Shown: positions 23,138 to 31,977 of the stretch, in pieces
Layout of the letters: each line of letters starts with the position of its first letter
How positions within the stretch are numbered: the stretch's first letter is position 1
Source of the DNA: Metaphire vulgaris
Lineage: Eukaryota; Annelida; Clitellata; Crassiclitellata; Megascolecidae
Assembly (NCBI GenBank): GCA_018105865.1
Contig: CM030851.1
Location: 10,221,328-10,285,327 of the forward strand
DNA length: 64,000 nt
Direction: 5' to 3'
The notes under the pieces: model-generated
Seen by the model: only the letters and a program-made list of their open reading frames with translations
The model's database searches: none
What the model was told of the DNA's origin: nothing
Translations under genes and position numbers: made by a program

Positions 23138-26100
23138 AGTTGCTTTCTGCCAACTCATTAGTGGCATTAGCTAGACACAAAACTTTTCCATTTATCTTTT
23201 CCGTTGTTAATCACTTTGAATAAAGAACGCAATTATCATTTATTTATTTATTTAAATCAGGATTTGAAAATGAATGAGTAAATCAACTCAGAAAACAAGC
23301 CATTAACCCTTAAACCCCAGATATTTTGCAACTATATACAATGTAACCGAGTAGACTCGGTTCCTATGATCTAAGGGTTAAGAATATTCATCTGTCTTAG
23401 ATTCATTCTTATGTTGAGGGCACTCAAACAAAGAGCAAAATGAAAAACTGATTGAAATTTAAATTCAATAGAGAGTAAAAGTGAGATAATTTTTTAACAC
23501 AGTCCAACCTCGGCAGTCTGACATTTGAAAATGCTTTCGATATGTTCGGACCAAATGACCAAGGATTCGGTTCCTGAAATGTGCTTCAATAACTTGCACA
23601 CCTACAAAAAATAACGGCATATCAAACCAAATTGTTTCGACAAATGCTTAATTAACCCCTTAACTGGATTTAACTGTAACTCAATGTAAAATGGACGGAT
23701 ATATCCGGGGTCCCCAGTTAAGGGGTTAATTAACCCCTTAACTGTGTATTTAACTGTAACTCAATGTAAAATGGACGGATATATCCGGACATACACACAC
23801 ACGCACACACAACACATGAATAGCATTTTAATGCTGTTAGGGAAAACGATCAACATCATCAAATCCACTCCATACTTGCTTCTATGCAATAAGGCATATA
23901 AGAATCTGGCCTTTTCCATCATTATCCATCTCAAGTACAATGCTTCTTTCATCCAAGTTTTCTTCATATCTCTATAACTTCAATCTAGATCATAAGCTGT
24001 CATTGTCCACTTCCTACATCATTACCTTCTTTGCCAAGCAGAGAGATAAAATTAATCATAACAGCTATCATTTTTTTCGGATACATTTTCACATTTCACA
24101 TGAAATACCATCAAAATGTTTTCGATATTAATTTTTTAAAATGAGAACCAACAAAAGATAGTTCTGTCAAATTAACAAAACCAAATCATGGATGCCAATA
24201 TATGTGACATAAAAGACACTAAACCCTTTCACTGCCATGGTATGTGCAAAATTTCCTAGACCCCTGTGCCAATATCAATCAGTTTGTTGACGCGTTTATA
24301 CGTCACGATGGCCCGGAAAGGGTTAATAAAGCAACAACAAAAATTATTTTTTAAAGGTGAATTTCTAAAACTCACACTCAACTCTAAACATATTCTCCAC
24401 TAGAAATTCCAAAGCAAACATAGCATCTGAATTTCCACAAGAACAGGCATCACAAAGAAACTTATCATCACGTTACAGCCACATCAAAATCATTCCAGAC
24501 AGCAACGTACATCAACTGGTCGGCATGTTCTTCAAACTTAACAGACAACTCGTCCACTCTTTCCTTCAATCCGCTCAATCCGGCTGACTTCAGTGCAGCA
24601 AGAAGTTCGTGGTCTTCGTTGAGTTTGAAAACATCGGATGCCTGGTCCATTGCCGTATCTATCACCTGCACAGAAAGACAGCTTTCAAAAGTTCATCGAT
24701 GTATAACAATCTATGCCATCCATCGGAAGAAAGTGCACAGCAATATACGCATAAACATGGTACAGTGAAACCCGCTTAATTGGCATAGGTGCCGTGCAAG
24801 CCTTGCTTATGCGATTAACTGGGCTATGCGAATAGCGTCTGATAATTAATTGCACGCACAAAACACTGGTTCAGGTTTTTATGTTGTTATGCGATTAAGC
24901 AAATAAGCAGTATGCGATTAAGTGGGATCCACTGTATATGCAAACTGTACAAGATGAATAGAAATCCGCGCTTAAAATTAATTGCTGCTATGGTGAAAAA
25001 TAACACAAATAAAAACTCAGATCACATATAAAGTAATGTTTATGATGCAACATGCATGGAATTTTCAGACTAAGATGCCTGGTAGAACTGGTATCTGTAC
25101 ATGCATGCCATATATCAGTGTACATATATATTACAGTGCATATGCTGCATGTATACTGGTTTAAGAAATCACCACTGTTGTCAAACATTGTCTCAATGCT
25201 TGTTGATGTCTGAAGTTATTTTTACAGTCTATTCATATTCTTGTCTGTCTGGAGCACTGTGACTTTAGCTCTCGCAGGCCGCTTTTAAACGCCATTTGCT
25301 GATACCATCATACCATATTCTGTGTGGTCTTTGCCTCCTGCTTGAGACATCAATTATATTCTCAGCATTAGAGCCACAATCTTGCTGTCACTAATTAACC
25401 CCTTAACTGGGCAACTATTTGCAACTCAATGTAAAATGGACGAGCGTTACTCGGGGCACCCAGTTAACGGGTTAAGGAAGGAATGATCACAAAACTTTAA
25501 AAAATTAATCTCAAGTGCGACAAATTAACAAACAAAGATGTTTCATCGACAAAGGTTTCAACCTGCTTTTTCAGCGTTCTCGATGCCTCTCGTGTTTTCA
25601 GAATCGCCATTTCAAGATCCTGACTCATCACTGAACTCACTTTTTGGTCCTGAAACCATAAAAAAACTAAAGCAAAATATATCAGGACTATTCCAGAAAC
25701 ACTAAGAAGGTGAAACACTTTCAAATTGCAATAAGAAAAGGCAAGAAATAATGATACCACTACATTACATTACATATTCAGTCTCCATGGACTCAAATAC
25801 TATCTGGCACAAATCTGTGAGCCAAGCTCCAAAATGAGACATTTAAACTTTTTACAACACAACATTTTTACAAGCATCAACATAAATTTCATAACCAAAC
25901 TGAGAGAAAACAATTACAGCAATAATAATAATAATTGTGATACAAATTCCAGCATGCAGTAGGCTCACAAGTGATGATCATAACATGCAACCCATAACAC
26001 ATTCTCCTACACTAGTCAGATAAAAATTTCAATAAAACAGCATAAAATCTACAAAGAAATCAAGAACACAGATGACAACTACAAAGATGATGGCTGTATA

Positions 26101-28151
26101 AGTCGCAAAAGTAGTACCAGATTTGTGCCAATGCGGAGCAACAGCGCCAACTCATGGCGCAGTTTCTCGCATAGCATCAGGATTCGTTCGCGATGCTCGT
26201 GCGACGTGTAAGCAGAGTCCGTGAAGTCTTGCATTGTTTCAATTAAGGTTTCCAATGCACCAAGGAGTTTGGCTTCCGTGTGTGGTCCGACCAACGTCAC
26301 TCTTGTCATCTCAACCTGATCCTAAGCATGCCGAAAAATCCAATAAAATCAACACCAATTGAACAGAAATTCGAAACCTTGAAGAAATATACACATACAT
26401 TTCAAACGACAAATATCCACAAATAAGAAATTACTTTCTTAAAATGACACCGTCTCATCGGTGATTTGTTAACTACTAACCAAAACACTGTAAACAACCT
26501 TACAAAATTTCTTTCTTCAGAATAAACTATGTAGTCTAAATTTATAAAAAATCGTGAAACTTGAAAAAAAGAGAAAACATTAATATACATATATAAAAAC
26601 TATTGCTAAGATGATAGCAAATTTACTTTGATTACTGAAACAATGGCAATTGCTTTAAGCATCCCCAAAGAACTCACTTCAAAGTCTTTAATCGCTTTGA
26701 ATGCTGTCGGCTGATGCTGAGATAAGCTGATGCCAGAATCACCATTAATGGTTGTCGACGGCGATACATCGCCGCTTACGTGGCCGCCGTTAGTTGCAAC
26801 GTAATGTATTACGTCCAGCGCTTTACGCATCTGTGTAAAGACGCAATCGCGATTCTGCCTTGCAGTGATGCACTCCGGGTGCCTAAGCAACGTCTGGAAA
26901 TACATGCACTTGATTAAAAATTGATGATCAAACTTTTTCACGCATCAACAATAACTGAATAAAACAATAATCTCAAAATACCAATAAATTGTGCAGTTAG
27001 TCAGTCTGAATTAACCCCTTAACTGGGGACCCCGGATATATTCGTCCATTTTACATTGAGTTACAGTCAAATACCCAGTTAAGGGGTTAAATGAGTGCAA
27101 CAATGTTTTATATAAATTATCTCCTGACTTCCTTGTTCCTTGCAATATTAGAGACTTTTAAACATAAATATTTACTACTGTAGAATAAAGACTAGATTAA
27201 TGAATCATCATCATCATCAGTGTTTCTGTCTCCTTGTTCAGGTATCCAGTTATTCCACTCCGATCGATTGCTTGCTTCTTCTTTGAGTTCCTGATATCCT
27301 TTATTCATCATCCACTCCCACATCATCTTTCTCGGTCTTCACTCTCTTTCCCTCCATTTTTCCTTGACTTATTGTTCTTAGTAAAGAGTCATAATCCATT
27401 AATCTATCAATCTCCTTCATGACTTCCTCGTTTGTCTTATGCTCTGTGTAAATTTTCCTCCAAATCCACATTTCAAAAGCCTCTAATCGTTTTATATCTT
27501 CCTTTCTCATTGTCCATACAACACCAATATCAATGTTTTTACCAATCTCTTTTTAGGTTTAAACTTTGCATCAGCTCCTAAATTAATGAATCTGGCATTG
27601 AAACTTCCTAGATAGCTAAATTCCTTCACTTGCTCTATGATGAATATGAAATCCTAAATTAATGAATATGAAATCCTAGTCATATCACACATCTCAAGCT
27701 TTCTATGAATGGCCTGCACAATTTACAATTAATATTATTATTTAAATATTTCATTTTGTCTTATTTAGGTTATATTTTACAGATGCAACTGACCATTCAA
27801 CAATTAATGCTAAAAAGATTATAAGAAGCTTAACCCCTTAACTGGATGCCCCGAGTAACGCTCGTCCATTTTACACTGAGTTACAAATAGTTGCCCAGTT
27901 AAGGGGTTAATAGTGACAGGCAGACAAAGCTGTGTATGACGAGGCACTACTCAACAGAATGGAAACCATTTCAGACTTTGGGATAACCATCATATGATTG
28001 AAATGATTTAAGACACAAATTCCATCCAATCTCATTGTAACATATTTGCTAATTTATTTAACCAGAAATAAACGATCAGGCCCACATATGACTTCACATT
28101 CAGTTACAGTCATAGCAATAATGGGTCTTTGGTCTTGTTAAATGTAACAAC

Positions 28152-28196
<45 letters not shown>

Positions 28197-29718
28197 AACT
28201 AATGCTAACATATCGATGATGAACATCTCACATGAAAAACAAAATTTTTCAGGAAATGTAAAACGATATCTCAACAGACGTGATTGATGAAAAGTGACAT
28301 ATTTTCCTTTCGATGATGATGATAACTGTGTCATGACGTATGCAAAAAGCAAAAATCTTTAAAATGGTCACATCACAAGTGATACTGGATAATGCGAAGC
28401 AGGCTCCATGCCAAGTCAAATTAAAGCCATATTCAGAAATAAGAGGAACCATCAAAATACCTTTGCTGTCGTCAAAAGCATCATTGTTGACTTTTCTAGA
28501 ACAGCACGAGCAGAACCCATCTGAGTTCGAGATTTTTCACTTTTCAGATCCTAAACAAATACCTTCTATGAGATGCACAAAACTAATAATGGCATTCTAA
28601 ACTGCCTATACAATTTCAAAATCAAGCCGTTGTACGGAAAGTTGGAAGACGTTCATTCCAACGCAGACATTGTACATCATTTAACATCATAGCATAACAT
28701 CATAAAGCAAACATTTAATTCATTAATCATAGATCCTCATTATGGGAATACATATTATGGGATTATATATACATATGGCTATTTCTTGATAAAAACATGA
28801 AATATGCCTACATTTTGACGGTCTCCTGAAAGGTGAGCCAACTCAACCATCTCATTTCCAAACTGACTGAAAGCCTTGACAAACTCAGCAAAGGACGTGC
28901 ATGAATCAATGTAAGACAGACTACCAAGAACCTAAATAAAAAAGATTATCTTCTAAAACTTGTCAAAGAAGAGATTTTTCAGTGATTATTTCAAAAGTTC
29001 CTCCTCCCCCAAAAAACAACTCAAACTGCATGAAAATCTAACTGCTTTAAAACTAATTTAGATAAGTGACAATTATTTGATTTTTCCAGAAGCTTAATAA
29101 GAAAAACTGTTGACTTCAAAAAAGTCACAACATCTTTTTTGTGTACAGACATGAAAACTGCAATTATTTTCAAACAATAAGTTACAACCGGATGCAGTGC
29201 TATAGGAGCACAATACCTTTTCTTTTGCTGTGAGAAGCTGTTTTATTACAACACGATCGGCGAGAATCAAAACCTTGGTAATTGCAGACAGCAGCTGACG
29301 TGCGGCACGCACCATTGCGGTCTTCTCTGCAAGACTGCGGACTGTTCCAGGATCATCGATCTTCACATCTGTCAGCTTTTGAATGCGCGAACCTAGACGT
29401 GACATGAGCAAGATCAGCAAGATCAGATCCTGCATATAAGCAACAAGCAGTATACGGTAAGTGCAAGCAACAAGAGACGTGCATATGATGTGCTAATACA
29501 GATTTAGATACTCATATACTCAAACAAATCTATGTGCAATTTTGACAGAGTATGTTCAAAATAATTTTAGTAGATTCTAAAATTATCTAATTGTTGCTTA
29601 ACATCTGTCTTGCTGTTTCCCACTGACTGATCTTTGGAATGAACTTGGTCTTTTGCAGATGGATTTGAAGTACCATCGATTAACACCCTTGAGTATTAGA
29701 TATGGTGCTATAAAAGTG

Positions 29719-29764
<46 letters not shown>

Positions 29765-30767
29765 ATAAGTAACATATGTTCAGACACACAATGAAAGAGA
29801 GACATGAAATATACCCGCAATTTTTGCCTCCTGACAAGCTTCAAACATTTCATGCTGGATTTCAGAATTTTCTCTTGCAATTGCTTCTCCCACTTTAACA
29901 AATCGTTCAACTGCCATGTTCACTGCTTGACCAACACGTACAAAAGCATTCAGGGCCCGCTCTGATCGGATTGGCTTTTCTTTGGCATTCACTAGAGTCG
30001 TTATCTGTTAAATAAATAGTAAATCAATCATTATGGCACATTCCAAGAAAGGATTACTACTTCTATATTCAATTGAGAGGTGTCCTAGCAGTGCTAGGTA
30101 CGACATGCCACAATAATCAGTTCCTGATTACTACTATTACTACTATGACTAAAACTACTACTACAACTGGGCATTGGCATATCCACCATAGTCTGTCTCG
30201 CTGCTGCTTACCACTGATTGATCTCTGAAATGACCTGGTCTCTTACAGATGGATTTGGAGCAACATTGGTTGATACCCTCAAGGCTATTACACCTGGCGC
30301 TATGGAAGCGCATAATTACTACTACTACTAAATTCAGAATTAAGGTTTTAAAAACCGCCATTTGCTTGGAGGCGCCCTACTACATTTGAATAAAAACCAG
30401 AGTTAAATGATAGGCTCCCAAACTAAATTTTAACATTTAACTCTTAAATTTATTCTCATGCGGGACGTCGCCCCCACGCACGTGGCACGTTTGTGTGTGG
30501 GCCAGCGTTATATATCTATGGTACCTCGGCATTGTTTACAGTGGGGGCGCCCGTCTCAGAGTCTACCCTAGGTACAGGGCTGATCGCGGCACAATGTGAT
30601 AAACAGATATCAAAAGTACGCTGCGGTTACATAAATCGGCGCTACATAAAATCAAGCGCTCGTCCGACCTGCGTGACCAAAGGGACCAGCGTCTGCTCGA
30701 TGGATTTTGTCCGAATCTCCATCGTTAATTTGCCTCCGTCGCTCCGAACGGCACCGCCGGTCGCCAT
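19515..30767 (-). CDS. CTNNAL1: Alpha-catulin gene, 16 coding exons, complete (772 aa)
   Basis: Vinculin/alpha-catenin superfamily scaffold, a cytosolic all-helical protein. In other animals it is reported to bind a Rho-GEF (Lbc) and the dystrobrevin complex. The minus-strand exons are 30669-30767, 29815-30004, 29217-29392, 28812-28931, 28461-28550, 26678-26893, 26118-26321, 25563-25649, 24507-24665, 23509-23601, 22842-23000, 22066-22116, 20926-21186, 20444-20566, 20233-20316 and 19515-19721. They total 2319 nt, every junction keeps frame, and all introns are GT-AG. The conceptual protein follows vertebrate alpha-catulin (about 734 aa) along its whole length. Diagnostic blocks are KSIEQTLVPLV near residue 21, ADRVVIKQLL in exon 3, FSQFGNEMVE in exon 4, DFTDSAYTSHEHRERIL near 325-341 and YLFTRGEGPLKT near 596-607. 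The start ATG at 30767 has A at -3 and G at +4. Introns hold many TTAA-type MITEs. The only weak junction is the exon 9 donor. Confidence 0.95.
19982..20062. repeat. (AAT)n inside a short direct repeat
   Basis: About 27 AAT units. TAGACACTAATATAAAGAAT lies on both sides (19955 and 20063), so the array sits inside a duplicated 20-mer. CTNNAL1 intron 15. Confidence 0.95.
20233..20316 (-). CDS. CTNNAL1: CTNNAL1 exon 15
   Basis: Encodes residues 677-704, VDKVIQETKSLMNAISKVV onward, aligning to VDKCITKTRSMMALLVQLL. The acceptor is TTGAAG|GTGGAC and the donor AAG|GTAAGA. Phase 0. Confidence 0.92.
20444..20566 (-). CDS. CTNNAL1: CTNNAL1 exon 14
   Basis: Encodes residues 636-676 with LPVYCQQLNFTIKSQTVGK, aligning to LIPLCHQLQTVTKTSLQNK. 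The acceptor is GGCAG|GTCCCA and the donor AAG|GTCGGG. Phase 0. Confidence 0.92.
20926..21186 (-). CDS. CTNNAL1: CTNNAL1 exon 13
   Basis: Encodes residues 549-635. It opens EQAKIAKLGLEMKLITSEMD and includes KNMSSMAFSIYLFTRGEGPL, a family hallmark near the C-terminal helical bundle. The acceptor is ATTCAG|GAACAG and the donor CAG|GTAAGA. Phase 0. Confidence 0.95.
21238..21345 (-). mobile_element. tRNA-derived SINE
   Basis: Read on the minus strand, GTAGTGGTAGGATTCGG (A-box-like) precedes GCGAGTTCGAATCTGACC (B-box) at about 30 nt spacing, followed by a non-tRNA body. It lies in CTNNAL1 intron 12. Confidence 0.6.
21537..21603. mobile_element. TTAA-flanked hairpin MITE
   Basis: TTAACCCCTTTACTGG to GGTGAAGGGTTAA. 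TTAA at both ends is the target site of piggyBac-type transposons, and the CCC start also fits. Retains the CCATTTTACATTACATTACA interior. CTNNAL1 intron 12. Confidence 0.65.
21669..21749. mobile_element. Tc1/mariner-like palindromic MITE (77 bp)
   Basis: CAGGGTGGTGCAAAAAAACC and GGTTTTTTGGCACCACCCTG pair over almost the whole length, flanked by TA. The centre holds a short ATTAAATGC spacer. CTNNAL1 intron 12. Confidence 0.8.
21833..21887. repeat. (AAT)n microsatellite
   Basis: 18 AAT units in CTNNAL1 intron 12. Confidence 0.95.
21928..22006. mobile_element. TTAA-flanked hairpin MITE, diverged
   Basis: TTAACCCTTTCGCCACG to GGGTCAAAGGGTTAA. The interior differs from the main family but has GTCAATATT and ATGACC arms. 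CTNNAL1 intron 12, 60 nt from exon 12. Confidence 0.65.
22066..22116 (-). CDS. CTNNAL1: CTNNAL1 exon 12 (51 nt)
   Basis: A 17-codon exon (residues 532-548, KHGATTRGMKPVHLSTE) covering the variable linker before the EQAKIAKLG block. The acceptor is TCTTAG|AAACAC and the donor GAG|GTGAGA. The placement depends on frame and on a linker of similar length in vertebrates. Confidence 0.82.
22398..22446. repeat. (CA)n microsatellite
   Basis: Interrupted CA run in CTNNAL1 intron 11. Its complement on the gene strand is (TG)n. Confidence 0.9.
22842..23000 (-). CDS. CTNNAL1: CTNNAL1 exon 11
   Basis: Encodes residues 479-531 with SKIANENFEVFANAWVTQIN, aligning to SKIAKENLDVFCEAWESQIS. The acceptor is CTGCAG|GTAATC and the donor CAG|GTGTAT. 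Phase 0. Confidence 0.93.
23069..23139. repeat. (ATC)n microsatellite
   Basis: About 23 ATC units in CTNNAL1 intron 10, 70 nt from exon 11. Confidence 0.95.
23303..23381. mobile_element. TTAA-flanked hairpin MITE, diverged
   Basis: TTAACCCTTAAACCCC to CTAAGGGTTAA, with the inner palindrome CCGAGTAGACTCGG. CTNNAL1 intron 10. Confidence 0.65.
23509..23601 (-). CDS. CTNNAL1: CTNNAL1 exon 10
   Basis: Encodes residues 448-478, VCKLLKHISGTESL onward, aligning to TCRLLRHISGTEPL. The acceptor is TTTGTAG|GTGTGC and the donor GAG|GTTGGA. Phase 0. Confidence 0.92.
23652..23729. mobile_element. TTAA-flanked hairpin MITE, GGATATATCC type
   Basis: TTAACCCCTTAACTGG to CCCCAGTTAAGGGGTTAA, with TAACTCAATGTAAAATGGAC and the inner CGGATATATCCG palindrome. 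CTNNAL1 intron 9, 51 nt from exon 10. Confidence 0.85.
23730..23788. mobile_element. Truncated second TTAA hairpin MITE abutting the first
   Basis: TTAACCCCTTAACTGTG continues to ACGGATATATCCGG and then stops. The right 20 nt are missing and an ACAC run follows. It touches the 23652 copy through TTAATTAA. Confidence 0.75.
24220..24326. mobile_element. TTAA-flanked hairpin MITE, long variant
   Basis: TAAACCCTTTCACTGCCATGG to ATGGCCCGGAAAGGGTTAA, with inner arms GACGCG and TACGTC. The CCCTTTCACTGCC start is piggyBac-like. Confidence 0.6.
24507..24665 (-). CDS. CTNNAL1: CTNNAL1 exon 9
   Basis: Encodes residues 395-447. The 3' end is set by frame: the weak donor TAC|GTTGCT joins in phase 0 to exon 10 and restores the family spacing QLMY-VCKLL. 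The stronger-looking GTACGT two codons upstream would shift exon 10 into a stop. Confidence 0.85.
24761..24936. mobile_element. Tc1/mariner-like MITE
   Basis: TACAGTGAAACCCGCTTAAT to ATTAAGTGGGATCCACTGTA, with TA on both sides. Interior arms CTTATGCGATTAA repeat. CTNNAL1 intron 8. Confidence 0.8.
25395..25475. mobile_element. TTAA-flanked hairpin MITE, CGAGCGTTACTCG type
   Basis: TTAACCCCTTAACTGGG to CACCCAGTTAACGGGTTAA, with CAACTCAATGTAAAATGGAC and the inner CGAGCGTTACTCG hairpin. CTNNAL1 intron 8. Confidence 0.85.
25563..25649 (-). CDS. CTNNAL1: CTNNAL1 exon 8
   Basis: Encodes residues 366-394 with DLEMAILKTREASRTLKKQ, aligning to ELELSILKISHSLNELKKE. The acceptor is TTTCAG|GACCAA and the donor CAG|GTTGAA. 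Phase 0. Confidence 0.92.
26118..26321 (-). CDS. CTNNAL1: CTNNAL1 exon 7
   Basis: Encodes residues 298-365 and holds the most conserved family signature, MQDFTDSAYTSHEHRERIL. The acceptor is CTTAG|GATCAG and the donor CTG|GTACTA. Phase 0. Confidence 0.95.
26678..26893 (-). CDS. CTNNAL1: CTNNAL1 exon 6
   Basis: Encodes residues 226-297. It starts TLLRHPECITARQNRDCVF, like TCLRHPNCES in vertebrates. A serine-, threonine- and glycine-rich linker (about 260-285) is longer than in vertebrates. The donor is GAA|GTGAGT. Phase 0. Confidence 0.93.
27011..27090. mobile_element. TTAA-flanked hairpin MITE, reversed
   Basis: TTAACCCCTTAACTGGGGACC to CCCAGTTAAGGGGTTAA, with the interior inverted relative to 23652 (GTCCATTTTACATTGAGTTA). 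CTNNAL1 intron 5. Confidence 0.85.
27230..27690 (-). mobile_element. RTE-like LINE C-terminal fragment
   Basis: The minus frame reads MRKEDIKRLEAFEMWIWRK, then TNEEVMKEIDRLMDYDSLLR, and ends DDVGVDDE. It belongs to the same family as 55790-56640 and continues upstream as EFSYLGSF-like sequence. It lies in CTNNAL1 intron 5, in the same direction as the gene. Confidence 0.8.
27830..27910. mobile_element. TTAA-flanked hairpin MITE, CGAGTAACGCTCG type, reversed
   Basis: TTAACCCCTTAACTGG to GCCCAGTTAAGGGGTTAA, with inner CGAGTAACGCTCG, the reverse of the 25395 copy. CTNNAL1 intron 5. Confidence 0.85.
28150..28198. repeat. (GAT)n microsatellite
   Basis: 16 GAT units in CTNNAL1 intron 5, flanked by further GATGAT words to 28325. 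Confidence 0.95.
28461..28550 (-). CDS. CTNNAL1: CTNNAL1 exon 5
   Basis: Encodes residues 196-225 with ARAVLEKSTMMLLTTAK, matching ARAVLEKCTMMLLTASK of vertebrates. The acceptor is GTTTAG|GATCTG and the donor AAG|GTATTT. Phase 0. Confidence 0.93.
28812..28931 (-). CDS. CTNNAL1: CTNNAL1 exon 4
   Basis: Encodes residues 156-195, ending FSQFGNEMVELAHLSGDRQN, nearly identical to the vertebrate segment. The acceptor is TTTAG|GTTCTT and the donor AAT|GTAGGC. Length is 120 nt, phase 0. Confidence 0.93.
29217..29392 (-). CDS. CTNNAL1: CTNNAL1 exon 3
   Basis: Encodes residues 97-155 with RAARQLLSAITKVLILADRV. The TCTAG|GTTCGC acceptor was chosen because it completes the split glycine. The more upstream ATGCAG acceptor would put the exon out of frame. 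The donor is AAG|GTATTG. Confidence 0.9.
29590..29762 (+). mobile_element. SINE-like retroposon with (ATT)n tail
   Basis: Matches the 30150 copy: TTGCAGATGGATTTGAAG, then TATGGTGCTATAAAAGTGC, directly followed by 14 ATT units. It shows that these triplet arrays can start as retroposon tails. Confidence 0.55.
29815..30004 (-). CDS. CTNNAL1: CTNNAL1 exon 2
   Basis: Encodes residues 34-97, including the conserved RVGQAVNMAVERFVKVGEAI helix block. The acceptor is TTAACAG|ATAACG and the donor GCGG|GTATAT. The exon ends after the first base of a glycine codon. Confidence 0.92.
30150..30332 (+). mobile_element. SINE-like retroposon with CTA/ATT tail
   Basis: The body TTACAGATGGATTTGGAGCA, then GGTTGATACCCTCAAGG, ends in CACCTGGCGCTATGGAAGCG and a triplet tail. 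Diverged copies lie at 29590-29760 and 59190-59300. It lies in CTNNAL1 intron 1. Confidence 0.55.
30669..30767 (-). CDS. CTNNAL1: CTNNAL1 exon 1 (start codon)
   Basis: Encodes residues 1-33, starting MATGGAVRSDGG and reaching the conserved SIEQTLVPLVTQ segment. The ATG context is strong (A at -3, G at +4). The donor is CAG|GTCGGA and the exon ends in phase 0. Confidence 0.9.
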
Positions 30768-30974
30768 CTTGAAAGATAATAAATATTCAACCCCGGGTAT
30801 AAAAATTACAGACTGAGCGTCGATTGGCAAGAAAGTTCGACGATCACAACACGATTATTGCAATAAAAATGTACTGATATGGCTTGAGTTCTAGGATTTC
30901 AATGTTACGTCTCGACAAACCATCGTGTACCGGCCGTTCAGAATGTAAGACACCTAATTAATCTCGCCTGACCA

Positions 30975-31165
30975 ACCACTAAGTATCTTCCATTAAACTG
31001 ATTATTTTGAATATTTTCAGATCTAGGCTTAAAACACATCTCTTCCAGTTAGAATAGCCTCATAGTCTGTCTTGCTTTTCCATGATGCTCAATTGAAGTT
31101 TAGTTAATTCACTCTATTATGATGTGGTACTTATTAATGAGTTGGAAACAATAAATATCTGCTGC
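30975..31165 (+). mobile_element. LINE 3' end fragment
   Basis: FRSRLKTHLFQLE plus stop, at about 31013-31055, is the usual C-terminus of L2/CR1-like reverse transcriptases. The rest is short 3' UTR. It sits between the two divergent genes. Confidence 0.55.
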
Positions 31166-31445
31166 AGCTGTTGCTAAGTTTGGTGCCCTGATGTGAAGAC
31201 ATTTCCTTGCCCAGCCACGTGTTTATGATAATGATTGGTCCGCAGAGCAAAAACAGGTCAGGTTGAAAGGATCACGTGTTGCGCAATAGGCCACGCCCGT
31301 TGGCCCAGTTGCATCTGCGTCGTTGGAGAGGGCTGGTTGAGCGAAGTCGTTATCCGAAGAGGCTTCCAGTTAAATGCATTTCGCGGATTAAAACTTAATT
31401 TTGAGCGGTAATAGCGACAGTCGTTTAAAATATTTGTTATGTGCG

Positions 31446-31475
31446 ATGAAAATACTTTACACGAAGACCGGTTAA
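31446..31475 (+). promoter_or_regulatory. Upstream ORF before the tamalin-like start
   Basis: ATG plus eight codons and TAA, ending 34 nt before the proposed start codon. If the mRNA begins upstream of 31446, this small ORF could lower translation. The transcription start is not known. Confidence 0.3.
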
Positions 31476-31509
31476 AGTGCAACGAAACGTGCAACAGGAC
31501 ATGTTAACG

Positions 31510-31554
31510 ATGGCCGGTGCAAATAAAAGGAAATCAGAACAACCGTTCTCTCCA
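31510..31554 (+). CDS. Tamalin-like exon 1 (proposed start)
   Basis: ATG with strong context (A at -3, G at +4) encodes MAGANKRKSEQPFSP and then a good donor CCA|GTAAGA in phase 0. This matches the phase 0 start of exon 2. An in-frame ATG lies 9 nt upstream at 31501 in weaker context. In-frame TGA at 31447 bounds the frame. Assignment to this gene is inference from strand, phase and position. Confidence 0.55.
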
Positions 31555-31917
31555 GTAAGAAGCTCAAAAGTGTACAAAAATGAACATAACTATATAGGCA
31601 AATAAACAAATAGACAATTTTAAAAATAGTTATTATAGTGTTGCATGTACTATTGATATTAATTTATTATACATTATAGATATTAATGATAGACAGTGGC
31701 GGCTCCAGGATTTGGCAAGGCGGGGTCGTTGGGATGGCAATTGCTAGACATGAGGCCAATTATTAAATTTTTGCCAAAGATGTAGTAGTAAGCATAGGAG
31801 ACCCAGTTTCCCATTTGGGGGAGTACTGGGGGACTGGCACGTCCCCATGTGGAGCCGCCACTGATAATAGAGGGGTTCTCATGAGGGGCAGGTCCCTATT
31901 GGACCATGCTGATCTCA

Positions 31918-31977
<60 letters not shown>

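Larger units (their letters stand above)
30768..31500. promoter_or_regulatory. Head-to-head intergenic region of CTNNAL1 and the tamalin-like gene
   Basis: About 0.74 kb separates the divergent start codons. The tamalin-proximal part (31260-31500) is relatively CpG-rich and carries CACGTG (31274-31279) and a GGCCACGCCC GC-box-like motif near 31290. A short upstream ORF (31446-31475) precedes the tamalin start. An L2-like LINE 3' fragment lies in the middle, so the shared-promoter idea is inference. Confidence 0.5.

Noticed and set aside
24503..24506. GTACGT as the donor of alpha-catulin exon 9
   Set aside because: Splicing there puts exon 10 in a frame with an early stop. The family alignment requires the in-frame site at 24507.
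29393..29435. Upstream ATGCAG acceptor for alpha-catulin exon 3
   Set aside because: It joins exon 2 out of frame. The TCTAG acceptor at 29393 restores the reading frame and the family spacing.
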